From positions 1-13,822 of the forward strand of contig JAPPPC010000873.1 of the NCBI GenBank assembly GCA_028817685.1: a stretch of 13,822 bases of DNA, given 5' to 3'. Position numbers and translations under genes: made by a program. This document shows positions 7,532 through 13,822 of the stretch, in pieces. Position 1 is the first letter of the stretch, and each line of letters starts with the position of its first letter. This stretch comes from Rhodospirillaceae bacterium. GTDB taxonomy: Bacteria; Pseudomonadota; Alphaproteobacteria; UBA8366; GCA-2717185. A model generated the notes under the pieces. That model did no database searches. It saw only the letters and a program-made list of their open reading frames with translations, and was not told where the DNA came from.

Positions 7532-8068
7532 ATGTCCGATCGGGGTGGAGTTTGGGCGTGGCTGGAACGTCACATTGAGGAAGTCATCGCGGGCGTCTGC
7601 GTCGTCGTGATGACGGTCCTGGTCTTTTTCCAGGTCGTCATGCGTTACGTCTTCCACAAACCGACCTCATGGTCGGACGAGATTGCGATCTACGCGATGG
7701 TCTGGTCGGTCTATCTCTCGATGTCCTGGGCGGTGCGCGAGCGCGCGCATATCCGGGTCATGAACCTGATAAATCTGTTTCCGGGTAAAATGGCGCTCGG
7801 CCTTACCATGTTCAGCGATGCAGTCTGGTTCCTGTTCAGCTTGTTCCTGACCTATCAGGCGGTCCAGCTTGAAGTGTCGATGTGGGAGTTACGGTTCGAA
7901 TCCCCGGTCTTGGGAATTGCACAGAAGTGGCCTTATCTCTGCCTCGTCGTTGGGTTCAGCCTGATGTCGTTGCGCCTTATCCAAGTCTATTACCGTTGGA
8001 TTCGTTTCGACGAACCGCTGGTTCCGGCGGAAGGAACGCACGGCACAGAGGACGCGATGCATGGTTGA
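7532..8068 (+). CDS. dctQ: TRAP transporter small membrane subunit (DctQ family)
   Basis: A 178-residue membrane protein with about four transmembrane segments (roughly 15-37, 48-66, 85-107 and 128-150). The family motif is MRYVFHKPTSWSDEIA, followed by a segment with RERAHIRV. It pairs with DctM in the cytoplasmic membrane to import the solute captured by DctP, driven by an ion gradient. The start chosen is ATG 7532 (MSDRGGVW), preceded by GGAAAG at 7517-7522. An in-frame ATG at 7460 would add 24 arginine-rich residues, lacks a ribosome site and runs through the hairpin, so I rejected it. The end overlaps dctM by 8 bases. Confidence 0.92.
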   Translation: MSDRGGVWAWLERHIEEVIAGVCVVVMTVLVFFQVVMRYVFHKPTSWSDEIAIYAMVWSVYLSMSWAVRERAHIRVMNLINLFPGKMALGLTMFSDAVWFLFSLFLTYQAVQLEVSMWELRFESPVLGIAQKWPYLCLVVGFSLMSLRLIQVYYRWIRFDEPLVPAEGTHGTEDAMHG

Positions 8069-9389
8069 GTTCCTGAATATTACCGAATGGTCGGAAGCCT
8101 CCCAGGCGCTGATCATGTTCGGCGCCATGGTCCTCGCGATCGCCCTCGGCGTGCCCATTCCGTTCGCTGTGGCGCTCGGCACGGTCGTCGGTTACCTGAT
8201 CATCGACGTGCCGTTCGTCGGCCTCGTCCAGTCGATGTATACGGGCGTGGAGCCCTTTCCGCTGCTGACGGTACCCCTGTTCGTGTTCGCCGGCTCCCTG
8301 ATGGAGCAGGGCGGGCTGGCGCGCCGGATCGTCGATATCGCACGCTCGATGATCGGCAACTTCACCGGCAGCCTCGGCCTGGTCGCGGTGCTGGGCTGCA
8401 GTTTCTTCGCCGCCCTTTCCGGGTCGGGGCCGGCGACCACGGCGGCGATCGGCGCGGTCATGATCCCCTCCATGGTAAAGGCACGCTACGACCCGGCTTT
8501 CGGCGGCGCCATCGCGGCGGCGGGCGGCGCGCTTGGCAGCCTGATCCCGCCAAGCAATCTCATGATCATCTACGGGATCGTCTCCGACACCTCGATTCCG
8601 AAACTGTTCCTCGCCGGTATCATCCCCGGCATCGTCGCAACCGTCTTGCTGATGGCCATCACCTGGTTGATCGCGAAGAAACGCGGTTATGTCGGCGACG
8701 ACGAAACCTTCTCCTGGGGCCGGGTCGGCCGGTCCGCTTGGGAGGGCAAATGGGCGATCGGCGCACCGGTCATCATCCTGGGCGGCATTTACACGGGCAT
8801 CTTCACCCCGACCGAGGCGGCGGCAGTCGCCGTGGTCTACGCGTTCCTGATCGGGTTCTTCGTCTATGGCGAGCTGAAGATGCAGCACATCATCGTCTGC
8901 CTGAAGGTCACGGCGATGATTTCCGGCGCCGTCCTGATCATCGTCGGGCCGGCCAAGGCTTTCGGCGAGTTGATGAGCCTGATGAGCGTGCCGGATCTCA
9001 TCGGCGAATTCCTTTCCGAGGTCACCGAGAACCGCTTCGTGCTGATGATGATCATTGCGGTGATTCTGGTCATCACAGGCATGTTCCTGGAATCGATTGC
9101 GCAGATCATTCTGCTGACCCCGCTGATGCTGCCGATCGCGGTGTCGCTGGGTATCGATCCGATCGTCTTCGGCATCCTCATGGTCATCGCGTGCGAGGTT
9201 GGATTCTTGACCCCGCCGGTCGGCGCCAATTTGTTTGTCGCGGCGCGTTTGACGAATCTGGGTATCGATCGCATTTCGACCGCCGTCATTCCCTTCGTCT
9301 TTACCTATATCGCGGTGATCGTCGTGATCTCGTTGTTCCCGGAGATCGTCCTGTTCCTGCCGGAGCTGTTCTACGGGCCATCGGGTTAG
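8061..9389 (+). CDS. dctM: TRAP transporter large permease subunit (DctM family)
   Basis: A 442-residue, strongly hydrophobic protein with about 12 membrane segments. DctM signatures are clear: LFVFAGSLMEQGG (73-85), SGSGPATTAAIGAVMIPSM (120-138), GALGSLIPPSNLMIIYG (156-172), GIFTPTEAAAVAVVYA (246-261), GMFLESIAQIILLTPLMLP (340-358) and GFLTPPVGANLFVA (381-394). It forms the ion-coupled transport channel. The ATG lies inside the last codons of dctQ (8-base overlap), indicating translational coupling. The stop lies 4 bases before the GTG start of the PhyH-family gene. Confidence 0.96.
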   Translation: MVEFLNITEWSEASQALIMFGAMVLAIALGVPIPFAVALGTVVGYLIIDVPFVGLVQSMYTGVEPFPLLTVPLFVFAGSLMEQGGLARRIVDIARSMIGNFTGSLGLVAVLGCSFFAALSGSGPATTAAIGAVMIPSMVKARYDPAFGGAIAAAGGALGSLIPPSNLMIIYGIVSDTSIPKLFLAGIIPGIVATVLLMAITWLIAKKRGYVGDDETFSWGRVGRSAWEGKWAIGAPVIILGGIYTGIFTPTEAAAVAVVYAFLIGFFVYGELKMQHIIVCLKVTAMISGAVLIIVGPAKAFGELMSLMSVPDLIGEFLSEVTENRFVLMMIIAVILVITGMFLESIAQIILLTPLMLPIAVSLGIDPIVFGILMVIACEVGFLTPPVGANLFVAARLTNLGIDRISTAVIPFVFTYIAVIVVISLFPEIVLFLPELFYGPSG

Positions 9390-9393
9390 CGCC

Positions 9394-10158
9394 GTGCTGG
9401 CCGACGCGGAAATCGCCGCATACCGGCGAGACGGTCAGATCACGCCGGCTGTGCGGCTGCCGGCTGAAGTTATGGCGGCTATTTGTGGGCAAATGACGGA
9501 TTTGTTCGAGTCGCGGCCCGATCTTGATCCCGACTATATCCCGCATTTGATCGAAATCGACCGGTCTTGGCTGGGTTACGCCCAACACCCGGCGATCCTC
9601 GACGTGGTCGAGCGGATACTCGGGCCCGATATCGTCGTCTGGGGATCGGCGCTGTTCTGCAAGCGGGCGACTGGCGGCAAGGCCACGCCGTGGCATCAGG
9701 ATGGCCAGTACTGGCCGATCCGGCCGCTGGCGACGGTCACCGTCTGGATCGCGATCGACCCCGCGACGCCGGAGAATGGCTGCCTGCGGGTTATTCCCGG
9801 CAGCCATAACGACGGCGAGCTATACCGCCATCATGTCAATGACGCCGACGATGTGGTGCTCAATCAGGCGCTTGACCTGTCCCGGCTTGAGTCGTCCACA
9901 CCTCGGGACGTCATCCTGGAGCCGGGCATGTTCTCGGTGCATGACGTCTACATGGTGCACGGCGCCGAGCCGAACAATTCGGGCCGCCGGCGTGCCGGCC
10001 TGGCCTATCGCTACATGCCGACCACGTCGTATTTCGACCGCGACCTCGGCGCCCGTCAGGCGCGGGAGCTGGGTGTCGTCGATATCTCGCAGCGCGAACT
10101 GCATCTCGTCCGCGGCGTCGACCGCTGCGGCCGTAACGATATTTTCTGCGCCGGCTAA
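9394..10158 (+). CDS. PhyH-family Fe(II)/2-oxoglutarate-dependent dioxygenase
   Basis: A 254-residue protein. The iron-binding facial triad is H101-x-D103 (WHQDGQYW) and H189 (VHDVYMVHGAEPN); arginines at 198-200 fit 2-oxoglutarate binding. The domain would couple 2-oxoglutarate decarboxylation to hydroxylation of a small substrate in the cytoplasm. The start is GTG 9394, 4 bases after the dctM stop; the first in-frame ATG would remove the N-terminal part (residues 1-26), whose LADAEIAAYRRDG is typical for the family. The gene closes the rightward operon, and its stop overlaps by 4 bases the stop of the convergent TauD-family gene. It is a small-molecule oxygenase, not a true phytanoyl-CoA hydroxylase. 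The substrate is unknown. Confidence 0.9.
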   Translation: MLADAEIAAYRRDGQITPAVRLPAEVMAAICGQMTDLFESRPDLDPDYIPHLIEIDRSWLGYAQHPAILDVVERILGPDIVVWGSALFCKRATGGKATPWHQDGQYWPIRPLATVTVWIAIDPATPENGCLRVIPGSHNDGELYRHHVNDADDVVLNQALDLSRLESSTPRDVILEPGMFSVHDVYMVHGAEPNNSGRRRAGLAYRYMPTTSYFDRDLGARQARELGVVDISQRELHLVRGVDRCGRNDIFCAG

Positions 10159-11093
10159 ACTTGGCCAGCGGCGGCGCGTGCTTCCGGAAAGAACGGGCCC
10201 AGGATCGTCGTGTTGCCGCCGATCGTGGTGCGCCGCAGGACCCGGCGGTAGCGGGCGAAATCGTACTCGATGGCTCGGTGCAGCAGCACCCGGTTGTCCC
10301 ACATGACCAGATCGTTTTTGCGCCAGCGGTGGAAATAGCAGAACTCCGGTTGGCTGACATAGTCGACCAGCCAGCGATGCAGCTCCTTGCCCTCCTGCAA
10401 GGTCATGCCGCCGATCTCCAGGCTGGTGTTCGAGGTGAAATAGAGCGAGCGCTGGTAATCGCGGTCCGGATGCACGCGGATCACCGGATGGGTGACCGGT
10501 GGAAAGGCGTCACGCTCCTCGACTGACATCGGCGGGATGCTTGGCTCCAGCCGCCTGATATCGGCATAGGAATGCACCTGGTGCAGCGGCTCCAGCCTGA
10601 CCTTCATCTCGTCCGGCAGGGCAGCGTACGCCGCCAGCATGTTCGAAAAGCCGGTCTCGCCACCCGACGCCTCGTCCGGCAGCACTTCGATGCCGTAGAG
10701 GATCGAGGACAGCGACGGGATGTAGCGGTAGGAGCTGTCCGTGTGCCAGCGGCCGTTGTTGCGCTGATAGACCACGGTCGGGTCCTCTTCCGGCAGGTGC
10801 TCGCCGGCTTGGTTCACGTTGGCGACGTGATAGACCTCGATCTTGCCTTTGGTATGGTCTTTCTCCGGGAACTCCTCGAGCGGCCCGAACTGCGTCGAAA
10901 AGGCGACCATCTGATCGTCGGTTAGATGCTGATCGCGGAAGCACAGCACGTGATGGGTCTGGAACGCGTCGCGGATTGTTGCCAGTGTGTCCGCATCGAA
11001 CGGCTGGCCGACGTCGAGCCCGACGATCTCCGCTCCCATCACCTCCGTTAGGGGCGTGATGGTGTACCCGCTGTCCTGTTCAGCGACAGACAT
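10155..11093 (-). CDS. TauD/TfdA-family Fe(II)/2-oxoglutarate-dependent dioxygenase (copy 1)
   Basis: A 312-residue protein. The iron triad is H117-x-D119 (RWHTDSSYR) and H272 (WDNRVLLHRA). An arginine-rich run at 281-288 (RYRRVLRR) holds the 2-oxoglutarate-binding arginine. The fold start (ITPLTEVMGAEIVGLD) matches TauD/TfdA. Members hydroxylate the carbon next to a sulfonate or an ether oxygen, releasing sulfite plus an aldehyde, or simply hydroxylate. The start is ATG 11093 because GAGGAG lies 7 bases before it; an upstream ATG at 11135 would add 14 residues without support. It is the last gene of the leftward tauD-ssuD-tauD unit, 69 bases after the ssuD-like gene, and longer than copy 2. 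True taurine specificity cannot be claimed. Confidence 0.92.
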   Translation of the reverse strand: MSVAEQDSGYTITPLTEVMGAEIVGLDVGQPFDADTLATIRDAFQTHHVLCFRDQHLTDDQMVAFSTQFGPLEEFPEKDHTKGKIEVYHVANVNQAGEHLPEEDPTVVYQRNNGRWHTDSSYRYIPSLSSILYGIEVLPDEASGGETGFSNMLAAYAALPDEMKVRLEPLHQVHSYADIRRLEPSIPPMSVEERDAFPPVTHPVIRVHPDRDYQRSLYFTSNTSLEIGGMTLQEGKELHRWLVDYVSQPEFCYFHRWRKNDLVMWDNRVLLHRAIEYDFARYRRVLRRTTIGGNTTILGPFFPEARAAAGQV

Positions 11094-11100
11094 GGCCACT

Positions 11101-11106
11101 CTCCTC
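11101..11106 (-). promoter_or_regulatory. Shine-Dalgarno fixing the start of TauD-family copy 1
   Basis: On the minus strand this reads GAGGAG, 7 bases before ATG 11093. It decides in favour of the shorter start over ATG 11135. Confidence 0.75.
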
Positions 11107-11162
11107 ATAAAGTCGAAATCCTTAGCCGAAATCATACCCGGCCTGCGATTTCCGGCAAATCG

Positions 11163-12266
11163 TCAGGCCGCTTCCAACACGCGTCCCGGGTTGCGCTCCG
11201 CCAGCCGCGGCAGCACCCACCGGCCGAACCGTTCGGCCTCCTCATGGTGCAGGTAGCCGGACAGGCAGAATGAATGACAACCCGCATCGACGAACTGCTG
11301 CAAGGTCGCGGCGCATTGGTCCGGGTCGCCGACCACGGCGATCCCGGCGCCAGGCCGGAACCGGGTGAGCCCCGTCCACAGATGCGGCGCGATCCATAAC
11401 CCTTTCTCCGCCGCCAGTTCCTGCACCCGCTGATTCGCTTTGGAATTGGCGACGCGCTGTTTCAATAGGTCGCGGGCGGCCTCCGGCATGTGGCGAATCA
11501 GCTGATCGGCAGCCTCCATGGCTTCGCTTTCCGTCTCCCGGCAGACGATCTGCAACCGCATGCCGAAGCCGATCGCGTCGGCCCGGCCGTGTTGGGCGGC
11601 GCGGTCTTGGATGTCTGCGATATTGGCGGCGATACGTTCCGGCGTATCGCCCCAGAACAGATGGACGTCGGAATGTTTCGCCGACAGGTTCCAGGCTTCC
11701 TCCGAACCGCCGCCGAGATAGAAGCGCGGATGGGGCTGCTGCAACGGCTGCGGGTTGATGCTCGCCCCCTTTAATGTATGGAATTGACCGTTGAAGTCGA
11801 CCGGCTCTTTCGCCGTCCACAGGGCCTTCAGGATCGAAACCTCTTCATCCATCAACGCATAACGGTCTTCCTTGGCGTAGCGGATACCCTCGCCCAAAAC
11901 CTCGGCTTCGGCCTGACCGGCGATCAAGTTGACGCAAATTCTGCCGCCGGACAATTGGTCGAAGGTCGCAATCATCTTGGCCAGCAACACCGGGTTGACG
12001 TAGCCCGGCCGTGCCGCGATGAGCGGTGCGATCCGGCTGCTTTGCGCCGCCATGAAGGCACCCGCCATATAGGCTTCCCAGCAGCTGGCGCCCACCGGGA
12101 TCAGCAAATATTCGAAACCGGCACTCTCGGCCGCCGCGACAACCTTGTGGAAATGGTCCGGGCTGGGGTCGATGCTGGCTTCCGGCAAACCGTAGGCACT
12201 GCTGTCGCCGGCTGTTGGCAGAAACCAGCCGAATTCGAGGGGACGTTGGGTGTCGGACGGCATCAT
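11163..12266 (-). CDS. SsuD-like (LLM class) FMN-dependent monooxygenase
   Basis: A 367-residue flavin monooxygenase that aligns along its whole length with alkanesulfonate monooxygenase SsuD. Visible correspondences, using E. coli SsuD numbering from memory: Cys54 = C62 (GASCWEAY), Arg226 = R237 (GMRLQ), Arg297 = R304 (FRPGAG) and Tyr331 = Y338 (LSGYLH) are kept. His11 is replaced by A19 (LPTAGD) and His228 by Q239. SsuD uses reduced FMN and O2 to split an alkanesulfonate into aldehyde and sulfite; the two changed pocket residues suggest a different substrate. No flavin reductase gene is in the window. The ATG lies 6 bases after the stop of TauD-family copy 2, so the two are translationally coupled. 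ATG 12263 is an equally possible start. Confidence 0.9.
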   Translation of the reverse strand: MMPSDTQRPLEFGWFLPTAGDSSAYGLPEASIDPSPDHFHKVVAAAESAGFEYLLIPVGASCWEAYMAGAFMAAQSSRIAPLIAARPGYVNPVLLAKMIATFDQLSGGRICVNLIAGQAEAEVLGEGIRYAKEDRYALMDEEVSILKALWTAKEPVDFNGQFHTLKGASINPQPLQQPHPRFYLGGGSEEAWNLSAKHSDVHLFWGDTPERIAANIADIQDRAAQHGRADAIGFGMRLQIVCRETESEAMEAADQLIRHMPEAARDLLKQRVANSKANQRVQELAAEKGLWIAPHLWTGLTRFRPGAGIAVVGDPDQCAATLQQFVDAGCHSFCLSGYLHHEEAERFGRWVLPRLAERNPGRVLEAA

Positions 12267-12272
12267 GATGGC

Positions 12273-13109
12273 TCAACTCGGGTAGACGATGGTGCGCAGC
12301 AGAACGCGCCGCTGACCGTCGGGCGTGTCACCGGCACCGCGATGCATGGTCGCCTGCTCATCCCAGACCAGCACGTCGCCGACTCGCCAATGATGGTGAT
12401 AGACGAACCGGTCCTGTTCCGCGTGGGACGCCATATCTTCGACAAGTGCCAGTGCTTCGTCCTCTTCAAGGCCTTCGAAGCCGTGTACATGCATCGGATT
12501 GACGAACAGGATCGGTCGGCCCGTACGGGGATGCGGTAGCACGCCGGGTCGGCGTTGCTCCGGATAGGAGTTCGCGTAGTCATTCTTGCCTTGATAATAG
12601 CTACCGGCGGGACCGGTCGTGTAGCCATGCAGCGCAACCAGGCCGGAAAGTCTCTCTTGCATCTCCATTGGAAGAGCGTCGAAGGCAGCGCACATATTGG
12701 CGAAAATGGTGCCGCCCCCGGTGGCGGGAATCTCCTTGGCGTGCAGGATGGCCGCACGCGGCAGGTCGGCTTCGTAAGTGGCATCGGCGTGCCAAGTCGA
12801 TGCCCGGACCTTTCCGAACGGATCGAAATTACCGTCGTCGTCGACATTTCGGATGTAGGAAACATCCCGGTGTTCCGGGTGCCGGTAGTTTTCCAGGGCA
12901 TGCGGCCGCAACGTGCCGAAGCGCTGCCCGAATGTCGCCAGGGTGGCGGGATTCAGGTCCTGGTCGCGAAAGACGATGACCATGTGTTCGTCCAACGCGT
13001 CTTCGATCGCGCCGAAGGTTGCATCGTCCAGCGGGTCGCGAAGATCGATCCCGGCAATCTCGCCGCCCATCGCGTCACTCAACGGTGTTACGGTCAGAGT
13101 TGTCGCCAT
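12273..13109 (-). CDS. TauD/TfdA-family Fe(II)/2-oxoglutarate-dependent dioxygenase (copy 2)
   Basis: A 278-residue protein of normal TauD length. The iron triad is H107-x-D109 (TWHADATYE) and H256 (WDEQATMHRG), with arginines 267-268 and 272 (QRRVLLRT) for 2-oxoglutarate. The N-terminus TLTVTPLSDAMGGEIAGIDL is typical. The start ATG 13109 follows AAGGGAG at 7-base spacing; an open extension to 13262 encodes a cysteine- and arginine-rich, unlike-family stretch and was dropped. It is the first gene of the tauD-ssuD-tauD unit. A palindrome like the LacI-type operators lies 155 bases upstream. It differs clearly from copy 1, so the two probably act on different substrates or steps rather than being a recent duplication. 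Confidence 0.93.
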   Translation of the reverse strand: MATTLTVTPLSDAMGGEIAGIDLRDPLDDATFGAIEDALDEHMVIVFRDQDLNPATLATFGQRFGTLRPHALENYRHPEHRDVSYIRNVDDDGNFDPFGKVRASTWHADATYEADLPRAAILHAKEIPATGGGTIFANMCAAFDALPMEMQERLSGLVALHGYTTGPAGSYYQGKNDYANSYPEQRRPGVLPHPRTGRPILFVNPMHVHGFEGLEEDEALALVEDMASHAEQDRFVYHHHWRVGDVLVWDEQATMHRGAGDTPDGQRRVLLRTIVYPS

Positions 13110-13116
13110 CACAGCT

Positions 13117-13123
13117 CTCCCTT
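13117..13123 (-). promoter_or_regulatory. Shine-Dalgarno fixing the start of TauD-family copy 2
   Basis: AAGGGAG on the minus strand lies 7 bases before ATG 13109 and supports that start over the upstream in-frame ATG at 13262. Confidence 0.8.
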
Positions 13124-13263
13124 CGGTGGGCGCCCGCGCGTTGCGCTCCCGCTTGCATCGGAAGCTTAGCCCAAGGCAATCACAACGCGCCAGCCGAAGA
13201 GACGAGGATACGGCAACCGAACATGGTCTTGGATGAAGCACCGTATGGCCATGCGCCTGCACG

Positions 13264-13275
13264 GAAAGCGCTTAA
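13264..13275. promoter_or_regulatory. Possible third LacI-type operator, upstream of the tauD-ssuD-tauD unit
   Basis: GAAAGCGCTTAA matches O1 (GTAAGCGCTTAC) at 10 of 12 positions and shares its palindromic core AAGCGCTT. It lies 155 bases upstream of TauD-family copy 2 and 69 bases upstream of the amidase start. This is weaker than O1 and O2: AGCGCT-type cores occur by chance in GC-rich DNA. Confidence 0.4.
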
Positions 13276-13280
13276 CGGCT

Positions 13281-13299
13281 GGACACGGTCGGCGTGTCC
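13281..13299. promoter_or_regulatory. Inverted repeat upstream of the amidase gene
   Basis: GGACACG and CGTGTCC form perfect 7-bp arms around 5 bases. No gene ends here on either strand, so a terminator is unlikely. The right arm covers the expected -35 position of the TATAAT at 13314, which suits a regulator-binding site. Confidence 0.5.
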
Positions 13300-13313
13300 G
13301 GTATCATCAAATT

Positions 13314-13319
13314 TATAAT
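13314..13319 (+). promoter_or_regulatory. Candidate -10 element for the amidase gene
   Basis: A perfect TATAAT lies 25 bases before ATG 13345, which would give a leader of about 19 bases that still contains GGAATGGAAA. No TTGACA-like -35 is seen at 16-18 bases; the inverted repeat occupies that place, so an activator or an atypical sigma site is possible. Confidence 0.5.
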
Positions 13320-13344
13320 TGTGCGATTGGAATGGAAACAATCA

Positions 13345-13815
13345 ATGATTAAGCTCGCCATCGTCGTTGGACATACCGAAAGGCAGCCGGGCGCGTCAGG
13401 CGTGTCGCCAATCGATAGCTCTGAATATGCCTGGAACTCGGATCTCGCCGCCATGATCGTCGATCATGTCGCACAGGTGGATGATGCGGAGGCAAAGGTT
13501 TTTTTTCGTGATTCCGGCGGTATCGTGGCAGCGTACAATGATGCCAAAGCTTGGGGTGCGGATGCCGCCATGGAATTGCATTTCAACGCGGCGGGACCGT
13601 CTGCGACGGGATCGGAAACGCTTTACGTGACATCCGTTTCGCGGCCGCTCGCGGAAGCCGTTCAAGATGCCACGGTATCGGTTCTGGGTCTTCGCGACCG
13701 GGGTGTGAAGACGCCGCAAGAGGCGAGCGGCGGCCGCGGTGCGCGCAATTTGAGCCAGATGGGCGCCAAGTGTCTGACATCAGCGCCCCTGGGACACCCT
13801 GAGGTGTTTTCATAA
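13345..13815 (+). CDS. Small N-acetylmuramoyl-L-alanine amidase-like protein (Amidase_3 type, endolysin-like)
   Basis: A 156-residue protein that resembles zinc peptidoglycan amidases, which cut the bond between N-acetylmuramic acid and L-alanine. Probable zinc ligands are H10 (VVGHTE), E27 (SSEYAWN) and H79 (MELHFNA). No signal peptide is visible, as in phage endolysins and their prophage or gene-transfer-agent relatives. The usual C-terminal catalytic glutamate (a T/V-E-P-type motif) is not seen: the matching stretch reads CLTSAPLGHPE, with serine in its place. The protein may be a divergent, inactive or C-terminally altered form. ATG 13345 was preferred to 13294 because it starts directly with the first β-strand (IKLAIVVGH) and follows GGAAAC. 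The neighbouring sulfonate-type genes give no functional link. Confidence 0.75.
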   Translation: MIKLAIVVGHTERQPGASGVSPIDSSEYAWNSDLAAMIVDHVAQVDDAEAKVFFRDSGGIVAAYNDAKAWGADAAMELHFNAAGPSATGSETLYVTSVSRPLAEAVQDATVSVLGLRDRGVKTPQEASGGRGARNLSQMGAKCLTSAPLGHPEVFS

Positions 13816-13822
13816 GGGAGGA
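13814..13822 (+). promoter_or_regulatory. Shine-Dalgarno for a gene starting beyond the right edge
   Basis: AAGGGAGGA overlaps the amidase stop codon and ends the window. It implies a closely coupled next gene on the plus strand, whose start is not included. Confidence 0.55.

Noticed and set aside
7977..8888. 303-codon minus-strand frame opposite dctQ/dctM
   Set aside because: Composition is charged and repetitive with no motif; antisense shadow of a membrane protein gene.
8087..9496. 469-codon plus-strand frame inside dctM
   Set aside because: Arg/His/Gly-rich shadow; the overlapping frame at 8061-9389 has all DctM signatures.
13110..13262. Extended N-terminus of TauD-family copy 2
   Set aside because: The extra 51 residues look unlike any TauD protein, and a good Shine-Dalgarno precedes ATG 13109.
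13281..13299. Inverted repeat as a terminator
   Set aside because: Flanking genes diverge from this gap, so no transcript ends here, and no suitable T-run directly follows.

Overview
The window is GC-rich, densely packed bacterial DNA. Its gene content (tripartite TRAP transporter, fused hydantoinase/oxoprolinase, LacI-type regulator, several TauD/PhyH dioxygenases) looks like an alphaproteobacterium, perhaps of Rhodospirillales type. The taxonomic guess is an inference from gene style only. No rRNA, tRNA, CRISPR array, insertion sequence or origin is visible.

Layout. Positions 1-5125 (minus strand): a histidinol-dehydrogenase-family enzyme, closest by remembered sequence to sulfopropanediol 3-dehydrogenase (HpsN), followed by one very long fused hydantoinase A+B gene that runs off the left edge. 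Positions 5126-5337: an AT-rich divergent control region with two nearly identical palindromes. Positions 5338-10158 (plus strand): a LacI-family repressor, the TRAP transporter genes dctP, dctQ and dctM, and a PhyH-type Fe(II)/2-oxoglutarate dioxygenase. Positions 10155-13109 (minus strand): a compact unit of a TauD-family dioxygenase, an SsuD-like flavin monooxygenase and a second TauD-family dioxygenase, which converges on the PhyH gene with a 4-base overlap. Positions 13110-13344: a second divergent region. Positions 13345-13815 (plus strand): a small endolysin-like amidase that is probably unrelated to the rest.

How the parts may work together. The TRAP system would import a small anionic organic compound. 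The HisD/HpsN-like enzyme would oxidise an alcohol to a carboxylate with NAD. The HyuAB protein would open a lactam, hydantoin or similar amide ring using ATP, or carboxylate a substrate. The three Fe(II)/2OG oxygenases and the SsuD-like enzyme would hydroxylate the substrate or break C-S (or C-N) bonds. HpsN-like, TauD-like and SsuD-like enzymes all belong to families with organosulfonate members, so an organosulfonate, possibly also nitrogen-containing, is the best guess for the substrate. This remains unproven. No sulfolyase, flavin reductase or sulfite exporter is in the window.

The strongest sequence-level evidence for a single system is a shared palindrome. GTAAGCGCTTAC lies upstream of the hpsN-like gene, an 11/12 copy abuts the lacI start codon, and a 10/12 copy lies upstream of the tauD-ssuD-tauD unit. 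This suggests one LacI-family repressor controls uptake and both catabolic arms.
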